DNA of 44,284 nt from CALFUK01 sp964450495. GTDB lineage: Bacteria > Bacteroidota > Bacteroidia > Chitinophagales > Saprospiraceae. Position numbers and translations under genes: made by a program. The notes beneath the pieces are model-generated. The model had not been told where the DNA came from and ran no database searches. It saw only the letters and a list, made by a program, of their open reading frames with translations. Below, piece after piece: positions 15,583-25,031 of this stretch. Location of the stretch: positions 1-44,284 of the forward strand of contig CAYVFU010000035.1 in the NCBI GenBank assembly GCA_964450495.1, in the 5' to 3' direction. How positions within the stretch are numbered: the first letter of the stretch is position 1; every line of letters begins with the position of its first letter.

Positions 15583-16263
15583 TTGGTTAATAAATTATTT
15601 CTCTTCATTTCTTTCACGATCTTACTGTTTTCTTGTAAACAATCAACATCTGCCAATCAATCGGAAATACCAGATTTATCCGAATTTAAAAAGGTGGATG
15701 TTCCCGTCAATAAAGCAAGTGAGCCTGCTAATTCTTCCATTAAAAAAGAGACTGCAACTACTAAACAATCAATAGATAAAGCAGAAACTAAAGTCAGTGA
15801 AAAAAATAAAGTTGTTGTGCCAGAAAAAGAAACAGCATCAACTGTGAAGACGAAACCCAAAACAACCAATAAGCCAATAAACCAATCAAAACCAAAAGTT
15901 ACCTATAAACCACAAATCCAATTTGATGAACCAATTCACGAATTTGGAGAGATAACAGAAGGCGACATCATTGAGCATAAGTTTGCATTCAAAAATACTG
16001 GCAAAGCTGAATTAGTCATTAAATCAGCTAAAGCAAGTTGTGGCTGTACAAACCCCAGTTATCCGTTCATTGGGATAGCTCCAGGTGAGACAGGATTTAT
16101 CGGCGTTACCTACAATTCAGTAAGCAAAGATGGACCTCAGAAACCTGAAGTCACCATCAAAACAAATGTTGACGATACTTCTATAATTTTATATCTGTCA
16201 GGTGTTGTTTTGCCTAAGGAAGAGGTTGAAGCAAAGGAAAAGGAGGAAGGTTCTAAAGACTAA
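15583..16263 (+). CDS. DUF1573 lipoprotein
   Basis: A 226-residue protein whose only plausible start is TTG 15583; the frame is stopped at 15544 and has no ATG or GTG before the signal. The N terminus is a lipoprotein signal with lipobox LLFSC, so the mature N-terminal Cys18 would be lipidated. A Lys/Thr/Pro-rich disordered spacer fills residues ~20-105. Residues ~110-212 are a DUF1573 Ig-like domain (IHEFGEITEGDIIEHKFAFKNTG, KASCGCTNPSYP, IAPGETGFIGVTYNS). DUF1573 is very common in Bacteroidota envelopes; its function is not established. It is convergent with the giant adhesin gene. Confidence 0.88.
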   Translation: MVNKLFLFISFTILLFSCKQSTSANQSEIPDLSEFKKVDVPVNKASEPANSSIKKETATTKQSIDKAETKVSEKNKVVVPEKETASTVKTKPKTTNKPINQSKPKVTYKPQIQFDEPIHEFGEITEGDIIEHKFAFKNTGKAELVIKSAKASCGCTNPSYPFIGIAPGETGFIGVTYNSVSKDGPQKPEVTIKTNVDDTSIILYLSGVVLPKEEVEAKEKEEGSKD

Positions 16264-16386
16264 ATTCTCTTTACAGAAATCGAACACGATATTTGGTCAA
16301 TTGTACGTGATTCCTTTCATGTTAATAAATATCGATTTTATAGTATAGATGAAAAACACTCAGCAGTAAACCTATATAAAAGCAGT

Positions 16387-19300
16387 CTATCTGACCAGCG
16401 TTACATCACCTTTATAATTGATTACTTGTCCATCAGTAAAAAGAACTGATACTAAATAAGCATATACTCCAGGCAGAGCATCTTGGCCATCTGGAGCTCT
16501 TCCGTCCCATATGTCTGTACCTCTGTAGAAGAGATTACCCCAACGATCAAATATTTGAATTTGATTTACTTGTTCTACTCCCACTCCTGTAGCTACACTA
16601 AATATAGTATTTCTGGCTTCTATGATTTGGCTGGGATCATTTGTTGGAAAAAAGATATTTGGTATATAGACATTTCTTGATCTTTTCACGCTAATGGCAA
16701 CTTCGTCCATCGCTGTGCAACCGTCTGCATCAACTAATGTTGCTTGGATGTTTAAATCTCTATCAGGCAAAAGAGAGATGCCCTCCATACCGATAGGCAA
16801 GAAGCCTATTGGTTCTGAACTTGCATAATTGACAGAATCAATACCTACAAGAGTGAATATATCTGGTATAAGTCTAAATTCTTCTCCGAGATCAATTGTT
16901 GTGTCTTGTCCAAGCGAAATCATGGGGGGATCAGGCTCTGTAACTTCTTCGGTCACAGTGTTGAGCGAAGGACATCCATCAGAGTCAAACACATTGAATA
17001 TATATGTCCCAGCACCTACTTCTACTCTTTCATCAATATCGATCAAGTTGCCTCCTTGGATAATGCTATACCTGTAAGGAGGAACTCCACCTTCTACATC
17101 TTCAACGCCTAGGAGAGTTGTTTCACCTGCACATCGAATTGGGTCAAAATCACTGACTGAGAACGTGACATTCGAAACCGCTTCTAGCTCAGTAGCAAAA
17201 GTTTCTGGACAACCATTGCTGTCTTCAATATTGATTTGATACATGCCTGGATCGAGCCCATTAGCAGTACCACTAGTAATGTCTGGAAAGCCTTCCCACT
17301 CAAATGTGTAATCACCATTACCTCCTGTGACATCTAGACTGATTGTGCCTTCTGGATTTCTACAGCTGATTGCAACAGAGGCTGATTCATTTAAACTTGC
17401 CACCAATTCTTCTGGTTCTCCAACTTCAAATTCCAGTGGAGAAGAAGGACATTCATTTGCATCATCAATTATTGTCAGATTATAAATTCCTGCTTCAAGA
17501 TCTGTAAGTCGATTGGTATTCATTCCTGGCACCTCTTCCCAGTTAAAGGTAAAATCATTTGCATCGCCCAGAACGTTTACAAAGATGATCCCATCTGCAG
17601 TACCAAAACATGTGGCATCTGTAATCTGAGTATCTTCCATACGTACTGTAACAGAGTCTCCTTCTGCAACTACAAAATTGATTGTGTCGGCTCCGCAAAT
17701 ATTATCTGTAACAATGACAAATTGATCTCCACTTGATAGTTCTAAAGCTGTCGAACTCGAAACAGCTTGGTCAGTTTCTCCAGAAGACCATTCTATGTCG
17801 AACATACCTGTCGAACCTCCTGTGATGGCAATGGATCTGGAACCATTGGCGTCACCAAGACAAATAGGTTCGCTAATCAGTTCTATATCACTTGGTACTA
17901 TTGGATCACCGTCTTCAAGTCTTACTGGAGCTATTGCTTCACAACCATTTGCATCTGCAAATCGTAACGAGAAGAATGAACCTGCTGGCACATCTGTAAA
18001 AAGACCGTTGTCGTCACCTAGAATAGTATCATTCTCCGCATTACCTGTAAGACCAATAAGTTGAAAATTTGTGTAAGGCGCTGTTCCATTTTGAATAGCA
18101 ACAGCTGGAATTTCTACTTGACCTGTTCCACCAACACAGACGGCTAGTGTGGTTAAAATTTCTTCAGGACGCACAAATACATCGTCGCTTGTATTTATTT
18201 CTTCAATCATGAAATCTTGAGAACACTCAGTATTACCAGCAACAGTTCTTGTGATTATGTAACCCCTGTCACCCTCAAGATCTTCCCTTCTGGCTCCAGT
18301 CCCTCCATCATCCCAAACAAATTCATTTACACCACCAGGATTGTCAAACTCTATAATACCATCTGCCACTGCTCTACAAGACGCATTAACTTCATCAATG
18401 ATATCTGGAAAAGGATCTGTTAATTCTAAACTTAATGTTATGTCTGTTATCACCGTTTGACAGCCGCTGCTGTTAGACACAGTTACCGTATAGGATCCTG
18501 CACTAAGATCGCTTCTGAGCAAATCGGTTGTTACAGCTCCATCTTCCCAATTAAGGGAGTAATCCATATCGCCACTATCTAAATCTAATTCAATACTCCC
18601 ATCATTTCCAGAACCAGTGCATGCTGGACCAGTTTCTACGACATCTCTTACTTCGATAGGGTCTAGGTCTATGTCTATATTTATATCCGTATCACAAGTT
18701 CCATTAGAGATATTTAATCTGTAACTACCAAAAATCACATTCTCAATTTCAAGATCGCCACCCTCAGCTCTATCTAGTTCTGTATTTCCTTGAAATAAAA
18801 TAATGGTTAAAGGGTCTGCGATAGCACCTGGATCAATTTGTAATGTAGATTGAAATGACTCACAATCTGGTACAATGGACACGTTGTTTTCGTCTAAAGC
18901 AAGATCACTGGTTGTTGCAATATCTACACTCATGACTGTCGTGTTACAACTTGCAGAGCCAGCCACGCTTACCAGTACATCGTACGTACCAATATCAAGA
19001 TTTCCTAAAGATTCACCTGGCATACTTGGAATACCATCTACCTCAATAATGTATTGGTTTGGATCAGTAGCTGCTGGTGTATACCCAATGACGCCTAAAG
19101 CACCACTACAGTCAACATCAGTAATGTCTAGATCAGTTACAGCTAAGTTCAAAGCGTCTACAGCATTCACTTCCAAATCCGAAATTATCTCTGTGCAAGT
19201 ACCTGTTGCATCACTTATCTCTACGCTATAGGTTGTACCTGGTGCTAAATCATTTCTGATAGGGTTATCAGTGGTTTGCATATCGTCCCACACAAAGTTA

Positions 19301-21852
19301 TATGGAGCCACACCTCCACTAACACCAATTTCAATCGAACCAAAATCTGTTCCTCCACATGAAGGCTGTGCAATGTCAGCAGTTGTTGCCTGCATTACTT
19401 CGAATGGTTCAAAGATGGTGATATTGTTTATTTCTGTAGGGCAACTATTTTGAATAGTAGTGTCTCTAATTTCTAAATTGTAATTGCCAGGATCAACATC
19501 CAAAAAGTAGGCATTTTCACCTATAACTGTACCGGCCATATCTGTTAAGGTCATTAAGAATGGAGGGTTAGCACTAGGTTGTCCTTGCAATTCAATCAAA
19601 CCAAGATCTAATCCACAGTGTACAGAATCAATAACCAGATTAGTCAAATCAAATGCTGATGATTCCTCTAATATTATTTGAATAGGATCGGAAACACATC
19701 CCATATTATCTGTTAAGCCAATTTGTACATTATACGTACCCAACGGCAGGTTTTCAATCATTGTGGCATTTACTGGAGGACTGCCATCATCTAATTGCAA
19801 GAAATAATCTTGCATATCTCCAGCCTCCCTGGTAAATACAATTGTTCCAGTTGTTGCGCCACAGTCTACCATAGACGTGAATTGGTCTTGTGTTGGCAAA
19901 CTAAAAGACCCTGAAACCTCAATGGGATCTGTATTCATAAATACCCCACATGCATCTGGCGCTGTATCGGTTATCGTAACAAAGTATTCTGTGCCTACAT
20001 TTAAATCAGTTCTTATCGGGCCATCTGTGGAACCATCTTGCCACACATAGTCGAATGGACCAGTACCACCATTAATGGCTATGTTGATAGAGCCAACAGC
20101 TCCGCAATTCGGATTGTCTGGAATGAGTGAAGCCTCATCTACTGAGATAGACGCACCATCTTCAACTGTAAAAGCACCTGTGCCTATGCATTCATCAGAT
20201 ATATTCATGTACTCAAACGTATAGTCTCCAGGTGGTATGTCTCTTATCACATCTCCAGAGCGCTGAATTGAGTTATTGACGATGCTTACTTCATCTCCAT
20301 TTTCATCAAAAATGGTGATATTAGGTATTGTTGTAGAGAAAGGTGGATTTGGTGGTGAGGGACTGACAAAGAAAGCTATGTCTGCAAATCCATCACAATC
20401 TGCAATGTTGTCTTGGATATCAAAAACAAACTCCGTAGTGCTTGGTACAGTAAACGTTAGTGCTTCTGACGTACAATTAATACCAAGACCTAACGCGAAA
20501 TCATCTGCAAACACAGTCCATGTTGATCCTGCTACAAAACCAGTCCTATCCGGAGGCCACGTGAGAGTCCCATCTGGACCTGTGTTCATTCTTTCTTCTA
20601 CACTTAAGGTAGGACTGTCAAAAAATAAAGCATATTGCCCTAAAGCTTCAAATTCTGGTCTGCCACCAGTTACACTGAGTGAAACACTTCCTTGAGAGTC
20701 ACTATCTGTACAGCCTGGACCTGCTATACTGTCAATAGTAACAACAATTGGCTCAGGTGCATTAATGACAAAATCACTTGTGGTAAAACATCCTGTATTT
20801 AAATTAGTAACCGTTAAGAAATAGTTTCCTGGCCCTAAGTCTTCAGCTTCTCTCGCTGTACCTACTACTTCACTTCTACTGTTCTCCCATAAATATGTAT
20901 AACTCGGCGCATCAGGTGTAACATCTGCCACTAATTTTGCAGTTGAGAGGCTTCCTTCTGCGCATAATAAGCCATCAATACCATTTAATGCAGGAATAGA
21001 GTAGCTGATTACTGCGGCCATTTGATCTTCCATCGGAATTGCAATCAGCGTGTCTTTAATCAATGTGCCATTGTCATCAGTTATGACTAAATCATACGAG
21101 ACGCCAGGGTCTAGATTTGATTCTTCAACACTTTCTGTATCTGAGCTAAGTGTAGCGTTGCTTATAACTTGTCCTGTATCATCTTGAAGGATGTAAGTAT
21201 ATGGAGCAGTACCACCACATACCTGCACATTGATACTTCCTGTTCCTTCCATATTGCCACCACATGGTTGAATAAATGATTCCACTCTCGTACAACCAAA
21301 TGTCACCTGAGGTAATACTTCGCATATATCTGTTTCTGTGAGTTCTTCATTTGGCGCATCTGGATCGCTATTACCAATGGTTCTTTCAAAACCATCAATA
21401 GAATTTGGTATGGTCAATGGCGCGACATTAGTACCGATGCCTACAATCCTGAAAGCTAAGGTGACGATGACATCATCTGTAAAAATATCATCGCTCTCAC
21501 TATTTGGATGAAACCACAGGATTCTAAGTTGTCCAAGACTATTGGGAACTTCGGTCACATCGTTACAAGTAAATCCAGTTAATACTGGACCTGGACTGCA
21601 CAATAAGGGTAAATATTCAAGGATCAACGGATCGTAAGTAATGGGAAGTTGTAGAAATTCTACATTATCTATAGCAGAAAATTCAATTTCGAAAAATATG
21701 GTATCTCCAAAAGACTGATCTGTTTCATTAGGTCTAGGAAATAAGCTTAAGAACTCATCGCCAGTACAATCACTGCTCTGAGAATATGACACAGTTGTAC
21801 CTAACGTTATTAAGGTCACAATTAGAAAAAGGGATCTCAAAAAAATAGGCAT
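16387..21852 (-). CDS. giant SprB-repeat surface protein with type B T9SS sorting domain
   Basis: An 1821-residue protein from ATG 21852, with a signal peptide (FLIVTLITLGTTVSYSQ). An upstream in-frame TTG at 21888 is rejected. Residues ~25-190 form a cohesin/CBM-like beta domain (DTIFFEIEFSAIDN, ILWFHPNSE, VIVTLAFRIVG). The bulk (~195-1690) is some 15-17 diverged SprB-type Ig-like repeats of ~90 residues, marked by GGTGPFDYVWQDGS, GGVAPYNFVWDD, GGNGDYTFEWEG and YSVEISDATGTC. The last ~90 residues are a CHU_C type B sorting domain (VYIPNIFFPTNDP, IQIFDRWGNLFYRG, WDGRAPDGQDALPGVYAY). SprB of Flavobacterium johnsoniae is the mobile gliding adhesin. This protein is shorter than SprB, and a motility role is only inferred. 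Highly acidic composition. Confidence 0.94.
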   Translation of the reverse strand: MPIFLRSLFLIVTLITLGTTVSYSQSSDCTGDEFLSLFPRPNETDQSFGDTIFFEIEFSAIDNVEFLQLPITYDPLILEYLPLLCSPGPVLTGFTCNDVTEVPNSLGQLRILWFHPNSESDDIFTDDVIVTLAFRIVGIGTNVAPLTIPNSIDGFERTIGNSDPDAPNEELTETDICEVLPQVTFGCTRVESFIQPCGGNMEGTGSINVQVCGGTAPYTYILQDDTGQVISNATLSSDTESVEESNLDPGVSYDLVITDDNGTLIKDTLIAIPMEDQMAAVISYSIPALNGIDGLLCAEGSLSTAKLVADVTPDAPSYTYLWENSRSEVVGTAREAEDLGPGNYFLTVTNLNTGCFTTSDFVINAPEPIVVTIDSIAGPGCTDSDSQGSVSLSVTGGRPEFEALGQYALFFDSPTLSVEERMNTGPDGTLTWPPDRTGFVAGSTWTVFADDFALGLGINCTSEALTFTVPSTTEFVFDIQDNIADCDGFADIAFFVSPSPPNPPFSTTIPNITIFDENGDEVSIVNNSIQRSGDVIRDIPPGDYTFEYMNISDECIGTGAFTVEDGASISVDEASLIPDNPNCGAVGSINIAINGGTGPFDYVWQDGSTDGPIRTDLNVGTEYFVTITDTAPDACGVFMNTDPIEVSGSFSLPTQDQFTSMVDCGATTGTIVFTREAGDMQDYFLQLDDGSPPVNATMIENLPLGTYNVQIGLTDNMGCVSDPIQIILEESSAFDLTNLVIDSVHCGLDLGLIELQGQPSANPPFLMTLTDMAGTVIGENAYFLDVDPGNYNLEIRDTTIQNSCPTEINNITIFEPFEVMQATTADIAQPSCGGTDFGSIEIGVSGGVAPYNFVWDDMQTTDNPIRNDLAPGTTYSVEISDATGTCTEIISDLEVNAVDALNLAVTDLDITDVDCSGALGVIGYTPAATDPNQYIIEVDGIPSMPGESLGNLDIGTYDVLVSVAGSASCNTTVMSVDIATTSDLALDENNVSIVPDCESFQSTLQIDPGAIADPLTIILFQGNTELDRAEGGDLEIENVIFGSYRLNISNGTCDTDINIDIDLDPIEVRDVVETGPACTGSGNDGSIELDLDSGDMDYSLNWEDGAVTTDLLRSDLSAGSYTVTVSNSSGCQTVITDITLSLELTDPFPDIIDEVNASCRAVADGIIEFDNPGGVNEFVWDDGGTGARREDLEGDRGYIITRTVAGNTECSQDFMIEEINTSDDVFVRPEEILTTLAVCVGGTGQVEIPAVAIQNGTAPYTNFQLIGLTGNAENDTILGDDNGLFTDVPAGSFFSLRFADANGCEAIAPVRLEDGDPIVPSDIELISEPICLGDANGSRSIAITGGSTGMFDIEWSSGETDQAVSSSTALELSSGDQFVIVTDNICGADTINFVVAEGDSVTVRMEDTQITDATCFGTADGIIFVNVLGDANDFTFNWEEVPGMNTNRLTDLEAGIYNLTIIDDANECPSSPLEFEVGEPEELVASLNESASVAISCRNPEGTISLDVTGGNGDYTFEWEGFPDITSGTANGLDPGMYQINIEDSNGCPETFATELEAVSNVTFSVSDFDPIRCAGETTLLGVEDVEGGVPPYRYSIIQGGNLIDIDERVEVGAGTYIFNVFDSDGCPSLNTVTEEVTEPDPPMISLGQDTTIDLGEEFRLIPDIFTLVGIDSVNYASSEPIGFLPIGMEGISLLPDRDLNIQATLVDADGCTAMDEVAISVKRSRNVYIPNIFFPTNDPSQIIEARNTIFSVATGVGVEQVNQIQIFDRWGNLFYRGTDIWDGRAPDGQDALPGVYAYLVSVLFTDGQVINYKGDVTLVR

Positions 21853-22267
21853 TAAGGACTTTAATTTTACGGTTGCAAATGTATGCAAATCTCATATACT
21901 CATACGTCTTTTAAGACATATAACATGATGCTTTGAAAAACGGTGTATTCATTGGATTTATTGCAAATAAAAACAGCTTAAATTGACGAAGTTAGTTGCC
22001 GTCCTGTTTATTCAAATTTTTTATCGAACAAAGACTCAAATATAGGAAAGAACAGCAATCTGTTTAAAGTTTTCTTGTCATACTCACGGCAAAAACATAA
22101 GTATTAAAAAAAATTACATGTATAAACCATTTAAATTAAGTGTCACGGATATAAAATAAAGAATAAATAGTCTCTAAAAGCCTAGAGCACTGCATCAACT
22201 GCCTAAGTTATTAAGGATTGAAAGATTTCACAACTCTTTCTTATATTGATCCTCGAATAATCTGACT
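21853..22267. other. divergent intergenic region between two surface-protein genes
   Basis: A 415-bp AT-rich region feeding the giant SprB-type gene (minus) and the T9SS type A protein (plus). Besides the TACATTTG at 21876-21883 it holds a second minus-strand TAnnTTTG match (TATATTTG, 22037-22044). A small hairpin (CTCTA/TAGAG, ~22172-22187) lies on the plus-gene side. I see no exact -7 box for the plus gene, no small ORF worth calling and no RNA gene. Confidence 0.5.
21876..21883 (-). promoter_or_regulatory. candidate -7 box of the giant adhesin gene
   Basis: The minus strand reads TACATTTG followed by CA, the same octamer and nearly the same distance to the ATG (24 nt) as at glyA. Predicted leader ~19 nt. 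No -33 TTG at the usual distance. Confidence 0.45.
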
Positions 22268-24481
22268 ATGAGAAACCTACTGACACTATGCCTTCTAACT
22301 CTTGCTGTTATTGCTTCAAGTCAAACCATCATTACATTAGAATGGGACATTAATGTGAATAATTGTGATGATGATGGTGATATTACTATCTCAGAAGACG
22401 GATCATTTATTGAGGCTATTGGTTTGGAAGGTCCAGATTGTGTTCCTTGTCAGAGTTTGAGTGCTTCTGGGGCGTGTACCCTTCCGGGGAATGGAAGTCT
22501 ATGTAGTTCTACGCCTAATGTCATAACCACATTGGTTGATCGAACTGGATTTGAATCCGTAATACTAGATTTATCCATACAGCCGATTTCTTCAAATTTA
22601 GAATGTAATCCATGCTCAACATCAGATCTTGCATTTATTAATGTACTCACGACGGAAGGAGAAGAGATTGTCTCTTTAAGTGTATGTGGTTCAGACGATG
22701 GTATTTCTAGACAATTGGATTTAATGGCATCTTGCGAAAATTTTGTAGTCGTTGTTGTTGGTTTCAAATCCAATGGGGGTGACGAAGGATTTTTATTCCA
22801 AGTCACTGCAAATGGTATTGGCGAATCAGAAATGAACAGAGTTGATTTAGCAGGATTGGTTTTAGACATCAACCAAATAGGCTGTCCAGGTGATACATCA
22901 ATGGTGGAAGCGACTTTGCCAGACTGCTCAAATTGTCAGATAAGTTATCGTCTTTCGGATGGAACCATAAATACAAATGGTGTGATTCCAATAGCTGAAG
23001 ATTTTACGGGTGATGAACAATTGATTGATATTTTAATTGAAAATCAATGTGGTATAACCGAAGTCCCCTTTATACCAGTACCAGTAATTAATAATCCCCA
23101 AATCTGTGACGGCGTTATCAATAACAACCCTTCTATTTTTGATCAATTTCCATTTTTGCTTGACAATTATGAGGGCTGTACTGATGTAGAATTTCAAATC
23201 ATAACTAGTGGGATATTTACATTTATTTATGCCTCTGATGGCAAACTGTTTTTCCAAGACGGCACATTGTATTGTACTGAAATCGGTGATCGTGATTGCC
23301 GTGAATTATATAGTCTTTATGGCTTGCCAACTGAATTTGAAAGCTGCTCTGTTGTGGAAGAGGATGATGATATAACCATTTTCATTTCAGAGTCATTCGT
23401 TGATCAAGAGACAGATGGAATTTGTGTAAATGTAACCACTAATGGAATTGAGGATTTACTTTCTTTCCAATTTCAACTCGAAACAGAATTAGAACCGATT
23501 TCATTTGCTAGCAACATTGTTGATGAATCCACAATTGTTGTGACAGATGAAGATTCGCTGTTTGTGATCAAAAGTTTGTGGATTGCTGGAGATTTGATTC
23601 CAATACAATTAACAGAAACAGACCCAATCTATACTGTTTGTTTTAATGCAAATACAGCGCCTGGAGCATACGATTTTACGCTCAGGGATACAGAAAGATT
23701 ATTTAGTCAATTTGTAGTCAGAGAATCATCTGGAAGTTTTAAAGAAATAAGGGATATAGAAGTAGTTGGAAGTGTAATAATTGAACAAGACGGGCATTCT
23801 GATGATGAGAACATGGATGAGAACATGGATGAGAANNNNNNNNNNNNNNNNNNNNNNNNNNNNNNNNNNNNNNNNNNNNNNNNNNNNNNNNNNNNNNNNN
23901 NNNNNNNNNNNNNNNNNNNNNNNNNNNNNNNNNNNATGGATGAGAATATGGATGATGATTCAAACACTATGGGGTCAATCAATGAAGCAATCGATATTTA
24001 TCCTTGGTTAGCTAATTTAGATGTGTGTCGTGGGACAGTTATAGCTTACAGTTTTGGGGAGGTGACATTTGTATCGATCGGTACTGGTAGTGAACTTGAA
24101 TTATATTTTGAGGATGGTACTTTTTATTGTTCCAGTAGTGAATCTTTTGACTGCTTAGCGTTTTATGAGCTGGATCAAACAGTTGGTATGTGGGAATGCA
24201 CTTCAGACATAGGGAGTATTGCAGCAGCTACGAATGTTGATTTAAAATCAATTCCTAATGAATTAAATGTGTTCCCCAATCCATTTTCAGACTACATTGA
24301 ATTAGAGTCAAAAGAAAAAATAACCGATATCAATATTTTTAGTTCTGATGGGCGAGAGCTTATGTTTATAAACACTCAAAACAAAAATAGGCTTAATGTT
24401 TCTACGCTTGAATCAGGTGTTTATTTTATAAGACTCAAAACAGCCCATGAAACCATTACAAGACAGATAATCAAGCTGTGA
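22268..24481 (+). CDS. T9SS type A secreted protein with duplicated ~80-residue module; interrupted by assembly gap
   Basis: A secreted protein, 737 codons as assembled, with a signal peptide (LLTLCLLTLAVIASSQ). The Cys-rich N-terminal region (~20-275) has no family I recognise. A module at ~280-360 (FPFLLDNYEGC, GKLFFQDGTLYCT, DCRELYSLYG) recurs at ~568-645 (YPWLANLDVCRG, ELELYFEDGTFYCS, DCLAFYEL). Between them lie a cohesin-like stretch and an acidic ENMD tandem repeat holding a 100-N gap. The last ~75 residues are a type A sorting domain (LNVFPNPFSDYIEL, INIFSSDGRELM, LESGVYFIRL). The frame stays open across the gap because 100 and 12k+1 are equal modulo 3, but the true length is unknown. 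Confidence 0.85.
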   Translation: MRNLLTLCLLTLAVIASSQTIITLEWDINVNNCDDDGDITISEDGSFIEAIGLEGPDCVPCQSLSASGACTLPGNGSLCSSTPNVITTLVDRTGFESVILDLSIQPISSNLECNPCSTSDLAFINVLTTEGEEIVSLSVCGSDDGISRQLDLMASCENFVVVVVGFKSNGGDEGFLFQVTANGIGESEMNRVDLAGLVLDINQIGCPGDTSMVEATLPDCSNCQISYRLSDGTINTNGVIPIAEDFTGDEQLIDILIENQCGITEVPFIPVPVINNPQICDGVINNNPSIFDQFPFLLDNYEGCTDVEFQIITSGIFTFIYASDGKLFFQDGTLYCTEIGDRDCRELYSLYGLPTEFESCSVVEEDDDITIFISESFVDQETDGICVNVTTNGIEDLLSFQFQLETELEPISFASNIVDESTIVVTDEDSLFVIKSLWIAGDLIPIQLTETDPIYTVCFNANTAPGAYDFTLRDTERLFSQFVVRESSGSFKEIRDIEVVGSVIIEQDGHSDDENMDENMDEXXXXXXXXXXXXXXXXXXXXXXXXXXXXXXXXXXMDENMDDDSNTMGSINEAIDIYPWLANLDVCRGTVIAYSFGEVTFVSIGTGSELELYFEDGTFYCSSSESFDCLAFYELDQTVGMWECTSDIGSIAAATNVDLKSIPNELNVFPNPFSDYIELESKEKITDINIFSSDGRELMFINTQNKNRLNVSTLESGVYFIRLKTAHETITRQIIKL
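23807..23953 (+). repeat. 12-bp (ENMD)n coding tandem repeat spanning the assembly gap
   Basis: GAGAACATGGAT units run into the gap from the left (from 23807). ATGGAT GAGAATATGGAT units leave it on the right (to 23953). The true copy number is unknown, since assemblers often break at such repeats. The encoded Glu-Asn-Met-Asp linker is acidic and probably unstructured or cation-binding. Confidence 0.85.
23836..23935. other. assembly gap, 100 N
   Basis: A run of exactly 100 N, the usual placeholder for a gap of unknown size, inside the ENMD repeat. Everything encoded across it is provisional. Confidence 0.99.
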
Positions 24482-24596
24482 AAAATTGTATGATATGCAA
24501 CATGAAGTCAATTGTATAATCAATTTTTTAATCGACATCCGTTTGATGTTTTTCTAATTCAGACTGTCAGAATAATAGTATTGTGTATATTGGATA

Positions 24597-25031
24597 ATGC
24601 TCATAGAACAAATCTTCCAATATTGCACCTGGTTGGCTCTTCTAGGATGGATAATTCTGATTTTAGCCTTGTTTTTTAGACTGCCTCACAAGATCGTCAC
24701 CTGGAGCATAATTCCCATTTTACTTAGTGTTGTTTATGCCTACTTGATCATTGTGTTTTTTGGTGATGCCGAAGGTGGTTTTGATTCACTTGAAGAATTA
24801 TCGTTGTTGTTTCAAAACAAGCACGCATTATTAGCTGGATGGATCCATTATCTTGCGTTTGATCTGTGGTTGGGCTATTGGCAATTGAGAGATTCAAAAG
24901 AGAAAGGAGTCAATCGCTGGTTTTTACTTCCTTGTTTTTTCTTCACATTGATGTATGGTCCTGTTGGATTATTGTTGTATTTGATCATCCGCTCCATCAG
25001 TACAAAAAAGCTTGTCCATGAAAATTTCTAA
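24597..25031 (+). CDS. ABA4-like (DUF4281) membrane protein
   Basis: A 144-residue protein with four hydrophobic segments. The family signature is strong: HALLAGWIHYLAFDLWLGYW, then RDSKEKGVNRWFLLPC and FTLMYGPVGLLLYLIIR. ABA4 of plants takes part in neoxanthin formation; bacterial homologues of this family are widespread and mostly uncharacterised, with links to carotenoid metabolism suspected. It starts at ATG 24597. Its last 14 nt overlap the next gene, so the two are probably translated together. Confidence 0.85.
   Translation: MLIEQIFQYCTWLALLGWIILILALFFRLPHKIVTWSIIPILLSVVYAYLIIVFFGDAEGGFDSLEELSLLFQNKHALLAGWIHYLAFDLWLGYWQLRDSKEKGVNRWFLLPCFFFTLMYGPVGLLLYLIIRSISTKKLVHENF

Noticed and set aside
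16483..20695. Several 60-140-codon plus-strand frames opposite the giant adhesin gene
   Set aside because: They are antisense shadows of a long, clearly coding frame and show no family motifs or signals.
24535..24555. ACATC/GATGT hairpin followed by T after the type A secreted protein gene
   Set aside because: The stem is only 5 bp and the T-run is short; too weak to call a terminator.
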